Positions 10,831-20,490 of a stretch of 64,000 bases of DNA are shown piece after piece (the first letter of the stretch is position 1; the number at the start of each line of letters is the position of its first letter). Origin of the DNA: Medicago truncatula. Its lineage: Eukaryota > Streptophyta > Magnoliopsida > Fabales > Fabaceae. The notes under the pieces were generated by a model. That model was not told the DNA's origin. It worked only from the letters and a program-made list of their open reading frames with translations, and searched no databases. A program made the position numbers and the translations under genes. The DNA is taken from contig NC_053046.1 in assembly GCF_003473485.1 (NCBI RefSeq), positions 5,900,001 to 5,964,000 on the forward strand. Reading direction: 5' to 3'.

Positions 10831-11884
10831 GTAAATTTGAAACAAATAGGAATAAAATTAACTAACAGTTGATATGTTCCGCTGACAAAATAATCAACAA
10901 TCGAATCTAATTATCATTACCAATGTTCACCACTGTCAATCTGTAAAGTAACATTTGTTTTTTCTTAAAATAAAATTGTATTCATTTATTTGTTTTTACA
11001 AAATTCTCATTAAAAAAATAGGAGTTGACAGGAATTTTTGACAGCATAAAAAATTGACTCAAGAATATTTCTACATTGTTTCCCTTAAAAAAAAAAAAGT
11101 CTATATTGCTTGGGAAACAATGAGGATTTACCCTCCAAGTTTTTCGTGCAAATGTTTGAGGTGGGAAATGAGGTCCAGGTGCAAAAGTAAAGCAGAATCG
11201 TTGGAGATGCTAGGGTGATTACTGATTAGTGATTACCCATTCCTCCCATATTCTCATATGAAATATCAATTCATCTTTGTACCAAAATTATTATATTAAT
11301 TCATCTTATTCATAACGATTGTCATATTATTAAAAAATATTTGTTCTAAAAAGAATATTATTACTATTAGTTCCAAATTTAACTTTACATAATTTTTCTT
11401 CATTATATCCTCTAAATAATATTACACTTTCAAATTATTAAATAGTTGCTTCTTTAAAATAATATTACGATTTCTCACACTCTTAAAGAGGGGAACTAAT
11501 GCTCAGATTTCTTGAAGAAGTTTGGAACTTCATCTGACAATCGTTTTGTTCTTCATGACTCACCATATGATGTTGGCAACTTTTACCTGCAAGAATAGTT
11601 AAATTCTTGTACCTTCTTTTTTTCCGTTTGTTTTTGTTCTTTGTTTTCTCATTAGCTTTGTAACAAAAAATATATATATTATTCTTTATTTTACATACCT
11701 AAAAAAAGTGATATCCTACATGATGTTAATTTAAAATATATCATCAAAACAACAATATAAATATATATAATATTACATAATATTAAGTAATAAAAATAAA
11801 ACTCCTTAAAAAAAAGTAATAAAAATAAAACTATTTTTATTTTGGAATGATAAAAATCTTTGGCTTACACACTTGTTTTGCTTA

Positions 11885-12248
11885 GGCTAAAATATGGTTT
11901 TGCTCCTTGCAAATATGCCTCGTTTTGATTTTAGTCCCTGTAAATTATTTTTGTTGTTTTTGATCCCTGCAAAATATTTTGTTTTTGAAAATAGTCCCTC
12001 TAGGGACTATTTTCAAAAGTAAAATATTTTGTAGGGACCTTTTTAAAAATCAAAAGATTTTGCATGGACTATTTTTCTAATAAATGGGTTCAGTTATCAT
12101 ATGTCACGTATGCAAATCATCACAAAAGTGAGGTCAGTGACCAAAACCAAAACAAGATATATTTGCAGGGATTAAAAACAACAAAAAAAATTACAGAAAC
12201 TAAAATCAAAATGAGGCATATTTACAAGACCAAAATCATATTTTAGCC
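11885..12248. mobile_element. Foldback MITE, GGCTAAAATATGG family, copy A
   Basis: Ends with GGCTAAAATATGGTTTTG and its inverse CAAAATCATATTTTAGCC. Each arm is made of repeated gtccctgcaaa-type motifs in opposite orientation. It is flanked by ttttgctta (11876-11884) and ttttgttta (12249-12257), a 9-bp duplication matching at 8 of 9. The 9-bp target duplication points to a Mutator-type mobiliser. Copies B (24998-25331) and C (58044-58329) have the same ends. Confidence 0.75.
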
Positions 12249-12600
12249 TTTTGTTTATTCCATTTTCACTTTTCACAATTGACGGACAACAAAAATGGTG
12301 CATAAAGCTCGAGACAACTAGAATCCTCAATTGATGGTCTCTAGTCATTATCTAAAAATGAAGGGGGCATGACAGATGTCATTTTTTATTTTGTTATGAG
12401 GAAGGTAATTACACTAAGATACAATAAAAGACAAGTGAGAGGAATATGTATTCTTCTATGAACTGTCTTCTATTGGCAACTACAACCCTAACAAAATGCG
12501 TGCGTTTTAGAACCTCCTAAAGGTCACAAGAAGATTGGAAGGTGAATGTATTTATTTAACTGTTATTATATATTAACATTTATATAATATTATAAAGGGA

Positions 12601-12996
12601 TAATTAAGTTTTTGATCCCTATAAATATATGCAGTTTTGTTTTAAGTCTTTATAAAAGTAAATCACATTTTTTAGTCTTTACAAAATTTTCCGTCAATAT
12701 TTTTAATTCCTATAAAATTTTCCGTCAGTATTTTTAGTCCCTATAAAAAATTTCCATCAACATTTTTGGTCCTATAAAAATAAATCACACTTTTTAGTCC
12801 TTACAAAATTTTCCGTTAATATTTTTAATCCCTATAAAATTTTCTGTCAGTATTTTTAGTCTCTATAAAAAAATTTCATCAACATTTTTGGTCCTTGAAA
12901 TGCTTAAGGAAAATGTTAGGAACTAAAAGTGTGATTTTATTTTGTAGGGACTAAAAACAAAACTGTAAATATTTATAGGGACTAAAAACTTAATTA
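12601..12996. mobile_element. Foldback repeat with TTAATTAAGTTTTT ends
   Basis: The left arm taattaagtttttgatccct is mirrored by the right arm agggactaaaaacttaatta. Between them are three or four tandem pieces of the pattern gtccctataaaattttccgtcaatattttt. Same architecture as the GGTCCCTGCA foldbacks but a different family. The target duplication is not resolved. Confidence 0.55.
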
Positions 12997-13542
12997 ACTA
13001 AAGTATAAATATAATATATAAAACATTCAGCATGTAAGACTTGGTTTAATTTACAATGTCAACGTTGTTAAGAGGAACGTTTTGTTCGAGTTAGAATCTA
13101 AGAAATTGCAGGTATGCAAGTGTAACAAGTAGTGTCGTCACTTTGTCTATAAAAAAATATAAAACATTTAATTATTATTATAGAAATTATATAATATATA
13201 ATTTTGTTTTGAATTGTTCTTTTGTTTTTTACTATCTTTTATTTTGTTTCTTATATTTATTATTTCTTGACCGCTTGTTAGCAAGACTCAAATTTTCAAT
13301 CATTGTAGTGAATTTTTATTTTATTGTAGTAATCTAATGATCTTCTCTAGGAAAGAATAATTATTAACTTATTATTTAAAATAAAATAAATAAATGGTAT
13401 AGTTTTATATTTTTATTATAATAAATAATGTAACGACCAGAGTTCTTTTATTAATTAAAATTAAAATTCATGATGTAACTTGAACAAAAAAAAAAAGATA
13501 AAAATCCATGATGTAACTCTGGTACAAGATCAATTTAAAGGC

Positions 13543-14982
13543 TCAAGCTTTAGCTAAATTGTGAGCATCAACAACATCATTGATAAATTGATCAATACTC
13601 TTATCAGAAGAACCACCTTCCTCTAATGCTTTTTTCACACTACCTTTCAAATCCAATGCCCTCTTCTTAATCTCCTTAGCTTCTTGCCCCTCCATCACTT
13701 CCTTAATGCACCTCTCTATCTCTTCAACACTAGGCACCTCATTTACCTCATAATTCAATATCACCCCATTATCAAATTGTTTCACTATAATCTTAGCAAT
13801 AGTTGGTTGATCCAACCAATATGGATAACCAATAACTGGCACACCAGCAGTTACACTCTCAATCATTGAACTCCAACCACAATGAGACAAAAAACAAGCC
13901 ACTGCAGGGTGGCTTAAAACCTTCTCTTGATTACACCATGTTACAACCAAACCTCTTCCTTTTGTTTCTTCCAAAAACCCTTTTGGAAATTCCGTAGCAT
14001 CATTTTCAGAACCTTTCAATGTAGGCTTAATAACCCACAAAAATGATTTTTTGCTATTCTTCAAAGCATTAGCTATATTATCAACCTCTTTTTGTGTCAA
14101 CACAACTATACTACCAAATGCAATATAAATAACAGATGAATTTGGCTTATTGTCGAGCCAATCGATACATGAATCTTCAACATTCCACATGTTAATCATA
14201 TTATTATTAGTAACATCATTTTTTCCGATCATAAAATCCGAAACCAACGGTCCAACTGTGTAAACGGGAGATAAAGAGGACATTGATTTCACACCCTCTA
14301 CTTCCCATTCATAGACTGTATTAGCTATAACCCATTTCACATTAGTGTCACAAGCTTGACACATATCAACCATAATTTGTCTACAATGTGGAGGAAATGA
14401 AGGAAGCATATAAGTAGGAAAATCTCTTACCTTCAGCAAAGGAAGTCCAGGTAATTGAACTATCTCATTAGGGTTATTCAAATCAGGAAATGAATTAACA
14501 TTCCTAAAGTAACGATAAGAAATAGAAAATGTAGCACAAGGTTGCATCCAAAGAAATGCAACGGGTATGTTAAGTTCATTAGAAACATTTTCAATATTTG
14601 TCAACAAAACAGGATCAACAATTATGCAATAATAGTCACGTACTTTGGCAAGGTTTGTTATGAGTGTTGACATATTTTTGGCACCAATTGTTTTCATGGA
14701 ATTGATAAAGGTTTCACTGTTTTTCTCACGATCAAAATCGAGGCTAAGGCCATCAGAGAAAAACTCAAATTGGATTTGTTTGTTTTGGGAAGGTTGTTGG
14801 TTTAAGGTAGTTGAGGGGACATTGTGGGCATTAAGAATACGGTTTTGGACCAATTCGGTTGTGACTATGGTGACATGAACATTTTTTGAAATAAGACGGT
14901 TGGCAAATCTTAGGGTAGGATTAATGTGTCCTTGTGCAGCATTGGACACAATCATCACACTCACTTCTTCCTTTGTGGCCAT
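13543..14982 (-). CDS. UDP-glycosyltransferase (family 1, group L / UGT84-75 like)
   Basis: Intronless, 479 aa from the ATG at 14982 (MATKEEVSVM); the frame continues upstream but without an ATG. The acceptor-binding half has the catalytic His in AAQGHINP (His19). The donor-binding half carries the 44-residue PSPG box at residues 349-392, WCNQEKVLSHP through WLDQ. Its last residue is Gln, which in known plant UGTs favours UDP-glucose. The PSPG core reads HCGWSS where nearly all family members have HCGWNS. Length is typical (450-500 aa). Such enzymes glucosylate small hydroxy or carboxy compounds in the cytosol; the acceptor cannot be told from sequence. A TATA box lies 85 bp upstream, and a MITE with two G-boxes sits just beyond it. 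Confidence 0.93.
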   Translation of the reverse strand: MATKEEVSVMIVSNAAQGHINPTLRFANRLISKNVHVTIVTTELVQNRILNAHNVPSTTLNQQPSQNKQIQFEFFSDGLSLDFDREKNSETFINSMKTIGAKNMSTLITNLAKVRDYYCIIVDPVLLTNIENVSNELNIPVAFLWMQPCATFSISYRYFRNVNSFPDLNNPNEIVQLPGLPLLKVRDFPTYMLPSFPPHCRQIMVDMCQACDTNVKWVIANTVYEWEVEGVKSMSSLSPVYTVGPLVSDFMIGKNDVTNNNMINMWNVEDSCIDWLDNKPNSSVIYIAFGSIVVLTQKEVDNIANALKNSKKSFLWVIKPTLKGSENDATEFPKGFLEETKGRGLVVTWCNQEKVLSHPAVACFLSHCGWSSMIESVTAGVPVIGYPYWLDQPTIAKIIVKQFDNGVILNYEVNEVPSVEEIERCIKEVMEGQEAKEIKKRALDLKGSVKKALEEGGSSDKSIDQFINDVVDAHNLAKA

Positions 14983-15066
14983 TTTTTTTTCTCTCACAAG
15001 GAAATAAAATTGAAGATAAATGTTTGAATACTTAAGTCTTGTATGAGGGATCCATGGAACACTACC

Positions 15067-15073
15067 TTATATA
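15067..15073 (-). promoter_or_regulatory. TATA box of the UGT gene
   Basis: TATATAA on the minus strand, 85-91 bp before the ATG at 14982. The foldback element 15136-15542 begins about 60 bp further upstream, so anything in it lies inside the proximal promoter. Confidence 0.55.
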
Positions 15074-15135
15074 CTAGTATGTGGCTTCTTTAACTATTTT
15101 TTTTATTTTTTTTGGTAAAAATTCAATTTATTTAA

Positions 15136-15542
15136 GGTTTAAATGTGTCATTGGTCCCTGCACTTTCATCAAATTTTGGCATTGGTCCCTGCACTTTTTT
15201 TGTTTGGCATTGGTCCCTGCACTTTGTAAAAATATTGGTATTGGTCCCTCTGTTAACTTTCTGTTAAAAAAAAAACACAAAACGAACGGAGTGCCACGTG
15301 GCCCAATCATTTCACGCCACGTGGCACCAATATCAATATTTTTACAAAATGCAGGGACCAATACCAATATTTTTACAAAGTGCAGAGACCAATACCAATA
15401 GTTTTGTGTTTTTTTTTTAACAGAAAGTTAACAGAGAGATCAATACCAATATTTTTACAAAATGCAAGGACCAATTTTAAACAAAAAAAATGTAGGGACC
15501 AATGCCAAAATTTGATAAAAGTGCAAGGAACATATTTAAACC
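15136..15542. mobile_element. Foldback MITE, GGTTTAAATGTG family, copy F
   Basis: Begins GGTTTAAATGTGTCATTGGTCCCTGCAC and ends with the near-inverse (gtgcaaggaacatatttaaacc). It is flanked by a perfect 9-bp duplication tttatttaa (15127-15135 and 15543-15551). The arms hold repeated 'attggtccctgcactttgtaaaa' units in opposite orientation. The centre is a short unique loop with two G-boxes. A partial relative lies at 58391-58733. Confidence 0.85.
15293..15325. promoter_or_regulatory. Paired G-boxes in the UGT promoter
   Basis: Two copies of the perfect palindrome GCCACGTGGC, at 15293-15302 and 15316-15325, 13 bp apart. CACGTG cores are known binding sites of bZIP (ABF/HY5-type) and bHLH (PIF/MYC-type) factors. 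They lie 311-343 bp upstream of the UGT start and were brought by the MITE. Function here is inference. Confidence 0.55.
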
Positions 15543-16130
15543 TTTATTTAATTGTTTGGTCAAAAAGTTGGGTCAAATAAGTGTACACACATTTAATAAC
15601 ATGTTATAATAGAGTATTACTGTGTATTAGTAATTTCTTCATAGTTTGGTCAAATGAAAATACCTTCAGAAAAAGTATTATTTTAGAAGAAGAAAAAAAC
15701 TTTTTTAGATTAAATTTTTTCCCTCCAAATTGTTAGAATACGTCGAAAGTATCACATATTCAATGTACAATAAAAGAAACCTCATAATTAAATTTTAAGT
15801 TACTTAAATTAATATATATTGACCATGGAATATATGTATAAAATAAATAAAGAAACAAATTTTGCCATAGCATGATGCACTTCATTGTCATACTCGTCAT
15901 ATTTCGGTGTGCAAAAACCATGTGCTAATGTGTGATACCAATTAAATATATATGTTTTTTTTAATAAATTAAATATATATGTTGTAATATACATAAAGTT
16001 AAAAGAATTTTTTTTGAGTTTTGTCCGAAAAAAAAAATTGAAGAAAAACGGTAAGATGTGCATTTTCCTCCTTCTCGATCCAAAAATAAAAGATATGTAT
16101 TTTCCTCGTAGAAAATAGAAATTTGTATTA

Positions 16131-16262
16131 TTATTTTTTTTGTCTAGTAGCCTAGTGGCTAGAGCTCACACAATTAAATATGGAGAAGCGGAATGTCCGA
16201 GGTTCGAACCCGATCCTACATAAATTATGCAATGTATACAAACTGAGTTAGACTCACGGGAC
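16131..16262 (-). mobile_element. tRNA-derived SINE, copy 2
   Basis: Minus-strand copy of the 8165 family: the head gtcccgtgagtctaactcag, B box GGTTCGAACC and the 3' body gctctagccactaggctact are all present, and its A-run appears as a T-run at the left edge. The B box and surroundings differ by several bases from copy 1, so it is an older or different subfamily member. Confidence 0.7.
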
Positions 16263-16415
16263 ATTATTAAAAAAATTAACAATTTTGGTTATTACTACAA
16301 AGCACAGAGTTGTATCGTCTTTTGTATATATAAAAAAAAGGAAATAACATAGGAATTAAGGAACAAATTTAGGGATGTTGCATCCAATTGCATCAAAATA
16401 TGGATGTTGATGCAA

Positions 16416-17630
16416 CGAGAGATCTTAGTTGGCATAAACAGGTTCTTCTGAAGGTGTCTTTAGTAGCTTGGAGGTAGGCATGGCAACAAAATCCATACCC
16501 GTGGTTATCCGCCCGAACCAAACCCAATTTGACGGGTTTTCCCCATTTTGATTGGGTTTGGGTATGGGTATGAGTTTTCCCCGATCTCGAAACACGGGTA
16601 TGGGACGGGTAACGGGTATATATGTACACACCCCAAACCCATACCCAAACCCGTCCCAAATGTAAAAAATTACTTTATGTTGATATGTTATGTTATTTTG
16701 TTTGATAATTGTCATGTTAATAAAAACTACCATTGATATTTAAAGGATCAACTAAATAATTTTGTCTAACAAATGTGAAAGTGAGCTTATTGTTGGATAA
16801 TGTATTACAACGTTGCTCTTGGGGATGCATAAAAACTTATATTTTTTATTAAAAAAATTATTCAATGCGGGGATGGGGAGGGGATACCCGAACCCGTCGG
16901 GGACGGGGATGAGATTCAATTTCTCATCCCCGTTGGGTACGGGTAGGGTAACGGGTAAGTATATGAGAATCGGGTATGGGGACGGGGAAGGTAAAACCCG
17001 TCTCCTGAAGGTGTCTTTAGTAGCTTGGAGGTTGATGAAAGACAGGTTACCTACCAAAATTAACCTTCAACGTCCCGGTCTTCTTCATGGCGACGCTATT
17101 CGGTGTGTGTCGGGGTGCGGTACCGACGAATCAGCGCCCCATCTGTTTCTTCATTGCAATGTGTTCGGTTCTTTATGGCAGCATATTAGATCCTGGATTG
17201 GGGTGTCTGGTGTGGATCCTCTCAACATTAGTGAGCACTTCCTTCAATTTATTAATTATACAAGTTACTCTAAGAAGCGCAGGTCATTTCTTCAATTGAT
17301 TTGGCTTCTTGGTGTGTGGCTGATCTGGAATGAACGCAATAACAGACTATTCAATGACATAGAAACTTCTGATTTACAGCTTCTAGAGAAAGTAAAATTT
17401 CACTCGTATTGGTGGCTGAAAGCAAATAACGCCACTTTTGTGTACGATTCTCAGAGATGGTGGTCGGACCCTTTGATTTGTTTGGGTATCAACTAACCTT
17501 TGTTTTGTATATACTTTGTCTTGACGGTTTGTTTTTTGGGGTGAGTTTCTTGGTACACCTTGTACTGGGGAACCTCTACCGCCGTTGTTAATATATCCCA
17601 TTTTAGTTTCTTAAAAAAAAAAAAAAAAAA
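16416..17630 (+). mobile_element. 5'-truncated L1-type LINE with poly-A tail, split by an insertion
   Basis: Only the last part of ORF2 remains. Before the insert it reads DLSWHKQVLLKVSLVAWR. After the insert the frame runs LMKDRLPTKINLQRPGLL, CVSGCGTDESAPHLFLHC, LIWNERNNRLF and ends LICLGIN at about 17496. This is the zinc-binding RVT tail (zf-RVT). An A-run closes it at 17613-17630. The 9-bp duplication ttgatgcaa at 16407-16415 and 17633-17641 marks the original target. Truncation at the 5' end is usual for LINEs. The reading frame of the tail is intact apart from the inserted block, which suggests a fairly young copy. Confidence 0.85.
16476..17004. mobile_element. 529-bp GGGTA-rich insertion inside the LINE, 28-bp direct repeats
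   Basis: Starts aggcatggcaacaaaatcc and ends ggtaaaacccgtctc. Both outer thirds are rich in acgggtatggg-type words in opposite orientation. The 28-bp LINE segment starting ctgaaggtgtctttagtagc occurs intact on both sides (16448-16475 and 17005-17032), so the insertion duplicated its target. No terminal inverted repeat, A-tail or coding frame identifies its class. Confidence 0.75.
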
Positions 17631-17641
17631 GTTTGATGCAA

Positions 17642-18148
17642 TGTATAAGAGAGGGAGGAAGAGAATCCTTAATAGTCTAATCAAAAGATCTATGGTGACT
17701 CAAATTTGCCAATAAAATATCATCATAAGATAGGATGGAGAGCAAATATACATGAAAATGACTTAGATTCTTTTTTTAGTTGTCTAAAAGTGTAAAGTTA
17801 ATTGTATAATAAATACTTAACAGAGGTGGATCCAAGATTGAATTATCACTGGGGCTAAATTTTTCTTTTAAGGAAGTAAGACTAAAAATTTTGACAAAAT
17901 AAATTGCACAAATAACAAAATATGTATTAATCGTAACAATCGTCAATCACTTTTTCCTTGTGTAATGGTGTTGTTTATATTTTAGTGAAATTTAAATTTT
18001 TAATTATAATTTAAATAACATCATAAAAATGATAAAATAGTTTAAGTGAATGTTAAATTCTGAGTAAAAAATCTCAATCCAAAAATGGGTCTCCCCTTTA
18101 TAAATATATTTTTTTATATAGATAATGCATGACGTAAGTTGCAAAATC

Positions 18149-18231
<83 letters not shown>

Positions 18232-18822
18232 CAACATAGATAACATAGGAAGCATTGCAGCTTAGTGGGAAATATTCAATTCAACGGGTTTCACCTCACA
18301 AATTCGATTAGGAGTTGAACTTGGGACAACCAAGTATGAACACATACTTTTCATACTTGTAAAAAAAAAAGTATGAACACATACGCCACACCACTAGACC
18401 AAATAATTATATTTGGTTATATGTCGAAATAGAACATAGATATTATATAATATAGACTTTGTGTAAAAAAAAAAGGTATGGGTTGTATTGCCACACCCAG
18501 CCTCACACGAGTCCGCCCCTATATGAAAACTTGTATTCATGTAGTTTTAGATATCGACTCGCATCAGATCAACAAATTACTATATATAAGTCTTCTTCTT
18601 AATTTATAATAGGTTAAATAAGTTTTTTGTTCTTATAAATATATCAAATTTCTTCAAACAATAGTTATTCAAATATTTTTTATCAACTTTTTTTTTTCCT
18701 GTTTTTATTTCAATTTATGTGCATCCTTTAGAATTTTAAATTCTTTTTTGTAGTCATGTTTAATAAAATATTGAAATCTCTCTTTCAAAAGTTTAATTTT
18801 TTTTAACAAAATGTGAATGAAC
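17642..18822. other. Non-coding stretch with a (TA)n microsatellite
   Basis: Between the LINE and the copia element. Apart from the dinucleotide run at 18152-18227 I see only weak hints of a transposon (cagaggtggatcc near 17821 and gagtccgcccct near 18509 in opposite orientation) and no gene. Confidence 0.45.
18152..18227. repeat. (TA)n microsatellite, about 38 units
   Basis: Uninterrupted TA dinucleotides. The Tyr-Ile run in an overlapping minus-strand frame is only a product of this repeat. Confidence 0.95.
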
Positions 18823-20474
18823 TAAAGTAAAAATAGTGTTCAAAACACATGCAACGGAATAAAGTTTGGATCTATTTTGCGTATAAATTATAAAATTTAT
18901 AAATTAGATACTAAAAGTGTACCTTTGTATCAATTCTTGAAGCATGAAAATTCTTCAATGATATGAAGACTCTACGTGTATCCACACCGAGACCAATTCT
19001 TACCCTCAACCTTTAAGTAGTGGAACTAAAAAAAACTAGAGCATATTTCTATTTTGTATTCTTGTTGTTGTGTTGTATGTTGTGATCAAATCACTTAAGG
19101 TCTATTTATAGGTCACACACACTACTATCAAATAGAATGTGTTGACTCATCTTAATGACCTTTTATTTCATATGGTCAATCAATAAAAACAATTAACACA
19201 TGTTAATGCTAATTTATTTGAAAAATAATTTTTCTACTAAGGTGATCATTGACCAATATGATTCCACATAACTATATATAATTGTATATATATAATGTTG
19301 TACGATTTTTTTTTTCTTTCTAAATGATCAACCATTGACCATTGTTATATTCCTATATATAGATTATATATATAATTAGTAAAGATAATGCAACGTACAA
19401 CAATATTTCTTATTTATTTATTTTTCAATAAATATATAACATGCTCAATTTAATTATATATTATTTGTATTCTTTGTACTAGCAAAAAATACAATAATAT
19501 TCCACTTAGAAAATTTATATTTTGATTAATTAAATTCTTCAATTTAATCATCAAATAATAAAATAATTTTTTAGTAAGAATTAGAACACTCGTTTGTGTG
19601 TGACCCTGTAGGTTCAATACTAAACTGGTAATAGATTAATCAAATCAATATATTAATCAAGGTAGGCGTCTAGTAACACTCCTTAACGTCCAGGTAGTAT
19701 GAAGTATTATTTTACTTTCAAGAACCAAATAGAATGACATAATATTTTTCTTCCGTCGTTACAACTCTTGTTAACTCTAGAGCATGGTACAATTGTCAAA
19801 CTCTAATAAGTTAACATATATGACTTAAGAAACTCATTTCTTCTTTCATTTAGTTTCCCTGGCCAGGGTTTTGATTTTATCATAGAGTTCAAACTCATTA
19901 CCAAGAGTTGACGAATCCCATCTTGATTAGTCATTAATTATACAAGCATTTAATCGTATCCAATATCCTTTCAACTAGCACCCTAAGGTATTAGGTGTTC
20001 AGAATCAAAATACAATAAATAACATGTTAATTACTATGACAATCTCAGGTCAAAGAAAATTATTATATTCTTTCTTGAGAATTTTTCTATTGACAATTTG
20101 AGGTAATATCGACCATTAGAAATTCTCAGTTGAGTCAGTTCAATGACCACATCTCTATATGCATCATCTATATATGTAATTTAATAAATGAGACTTATTA
20201 ATCTTTATCCAATAAAGACTATCACATATATATTGATCTATCTAGATTATTGATGTCCTATTCACAACAATCATACGATCAAGAACAATTTAGATTAAAA
20301 AATAATAAAAGACTTGTTTCTCATTATCATAATCTCTATCATGATAACAAGTCTATAGTTTTAATCAAGGACATTATCAAATTAACTATTTCACTAAACA
20401 GTAAACAAGATAATGAATATCTATTAATTCTAAAATTGGTTACATAATTGATTGGATCTTGGGCATCTCCAACA
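18823..20474 (-). repeat. Copia 3' LTR (left end on the plus strand)
   Basis: In element orientation it begins TGTTGGAGATGCCC at 20474. It is almost identical to 25770-27408. The small open frame inside it (about 20250-20447, repeated in the other LTR) has no protein-like features. Confidence 0.93.
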
Positions 20475-20490
20475 ATCTCCCACTTGCACT
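20475..20490 (-). other. Copia polypurine tract
   Basis: The minus strand reads purine-rich AAGTGGGAGAT directly before the 3' LTR, the usual site of plus-strand DNA priming in this family. Confidence 0.65.

Larger units (their letters stand above)
9998..13542. other. Gene-free stretch with a decayed LINE and two foldback elements
   Basis: Holds a LINE remnant (10360-10830) and foldback elements at 11885-12248 and 12601-12996, listed separately. The intervals 10840-11880 and 13000-13540 are AT-rich, with no supported gene. Open frames near 10191, 12064 and 13143 are low-complexity noise. Confidence 0.5.

Noticed and set aside
15136-15542. Regular repeats that could suggest a CRISPR-like array
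   Set aside because: The repeats are inverted between the two arms of a MITE and have no uniform spacers; this is a plant genome.
18004-18255. Minus-strand frame with a long Tyr-Ile run
   Set aside because: It is the translation of a (TA)n microsatellite.
18241-18415. Possible SINE-like remnant (gagttgaacttgggacaacc)
   Set aside because: Lacks a convincing A box and a defined 3' end.
17821-18512. Possible hAT element (cagaggtggatcc left, gagtccgcccct right)
   Set aside because: The ends are only partly inverted and no 8-bp duplication could be found.
20250-20447. 65-codon frame, present identically at 27184-27381
   Set aside because: It lies in both LTRs of the copia element. Its duplication reflects the LTR pair, not a gene family.
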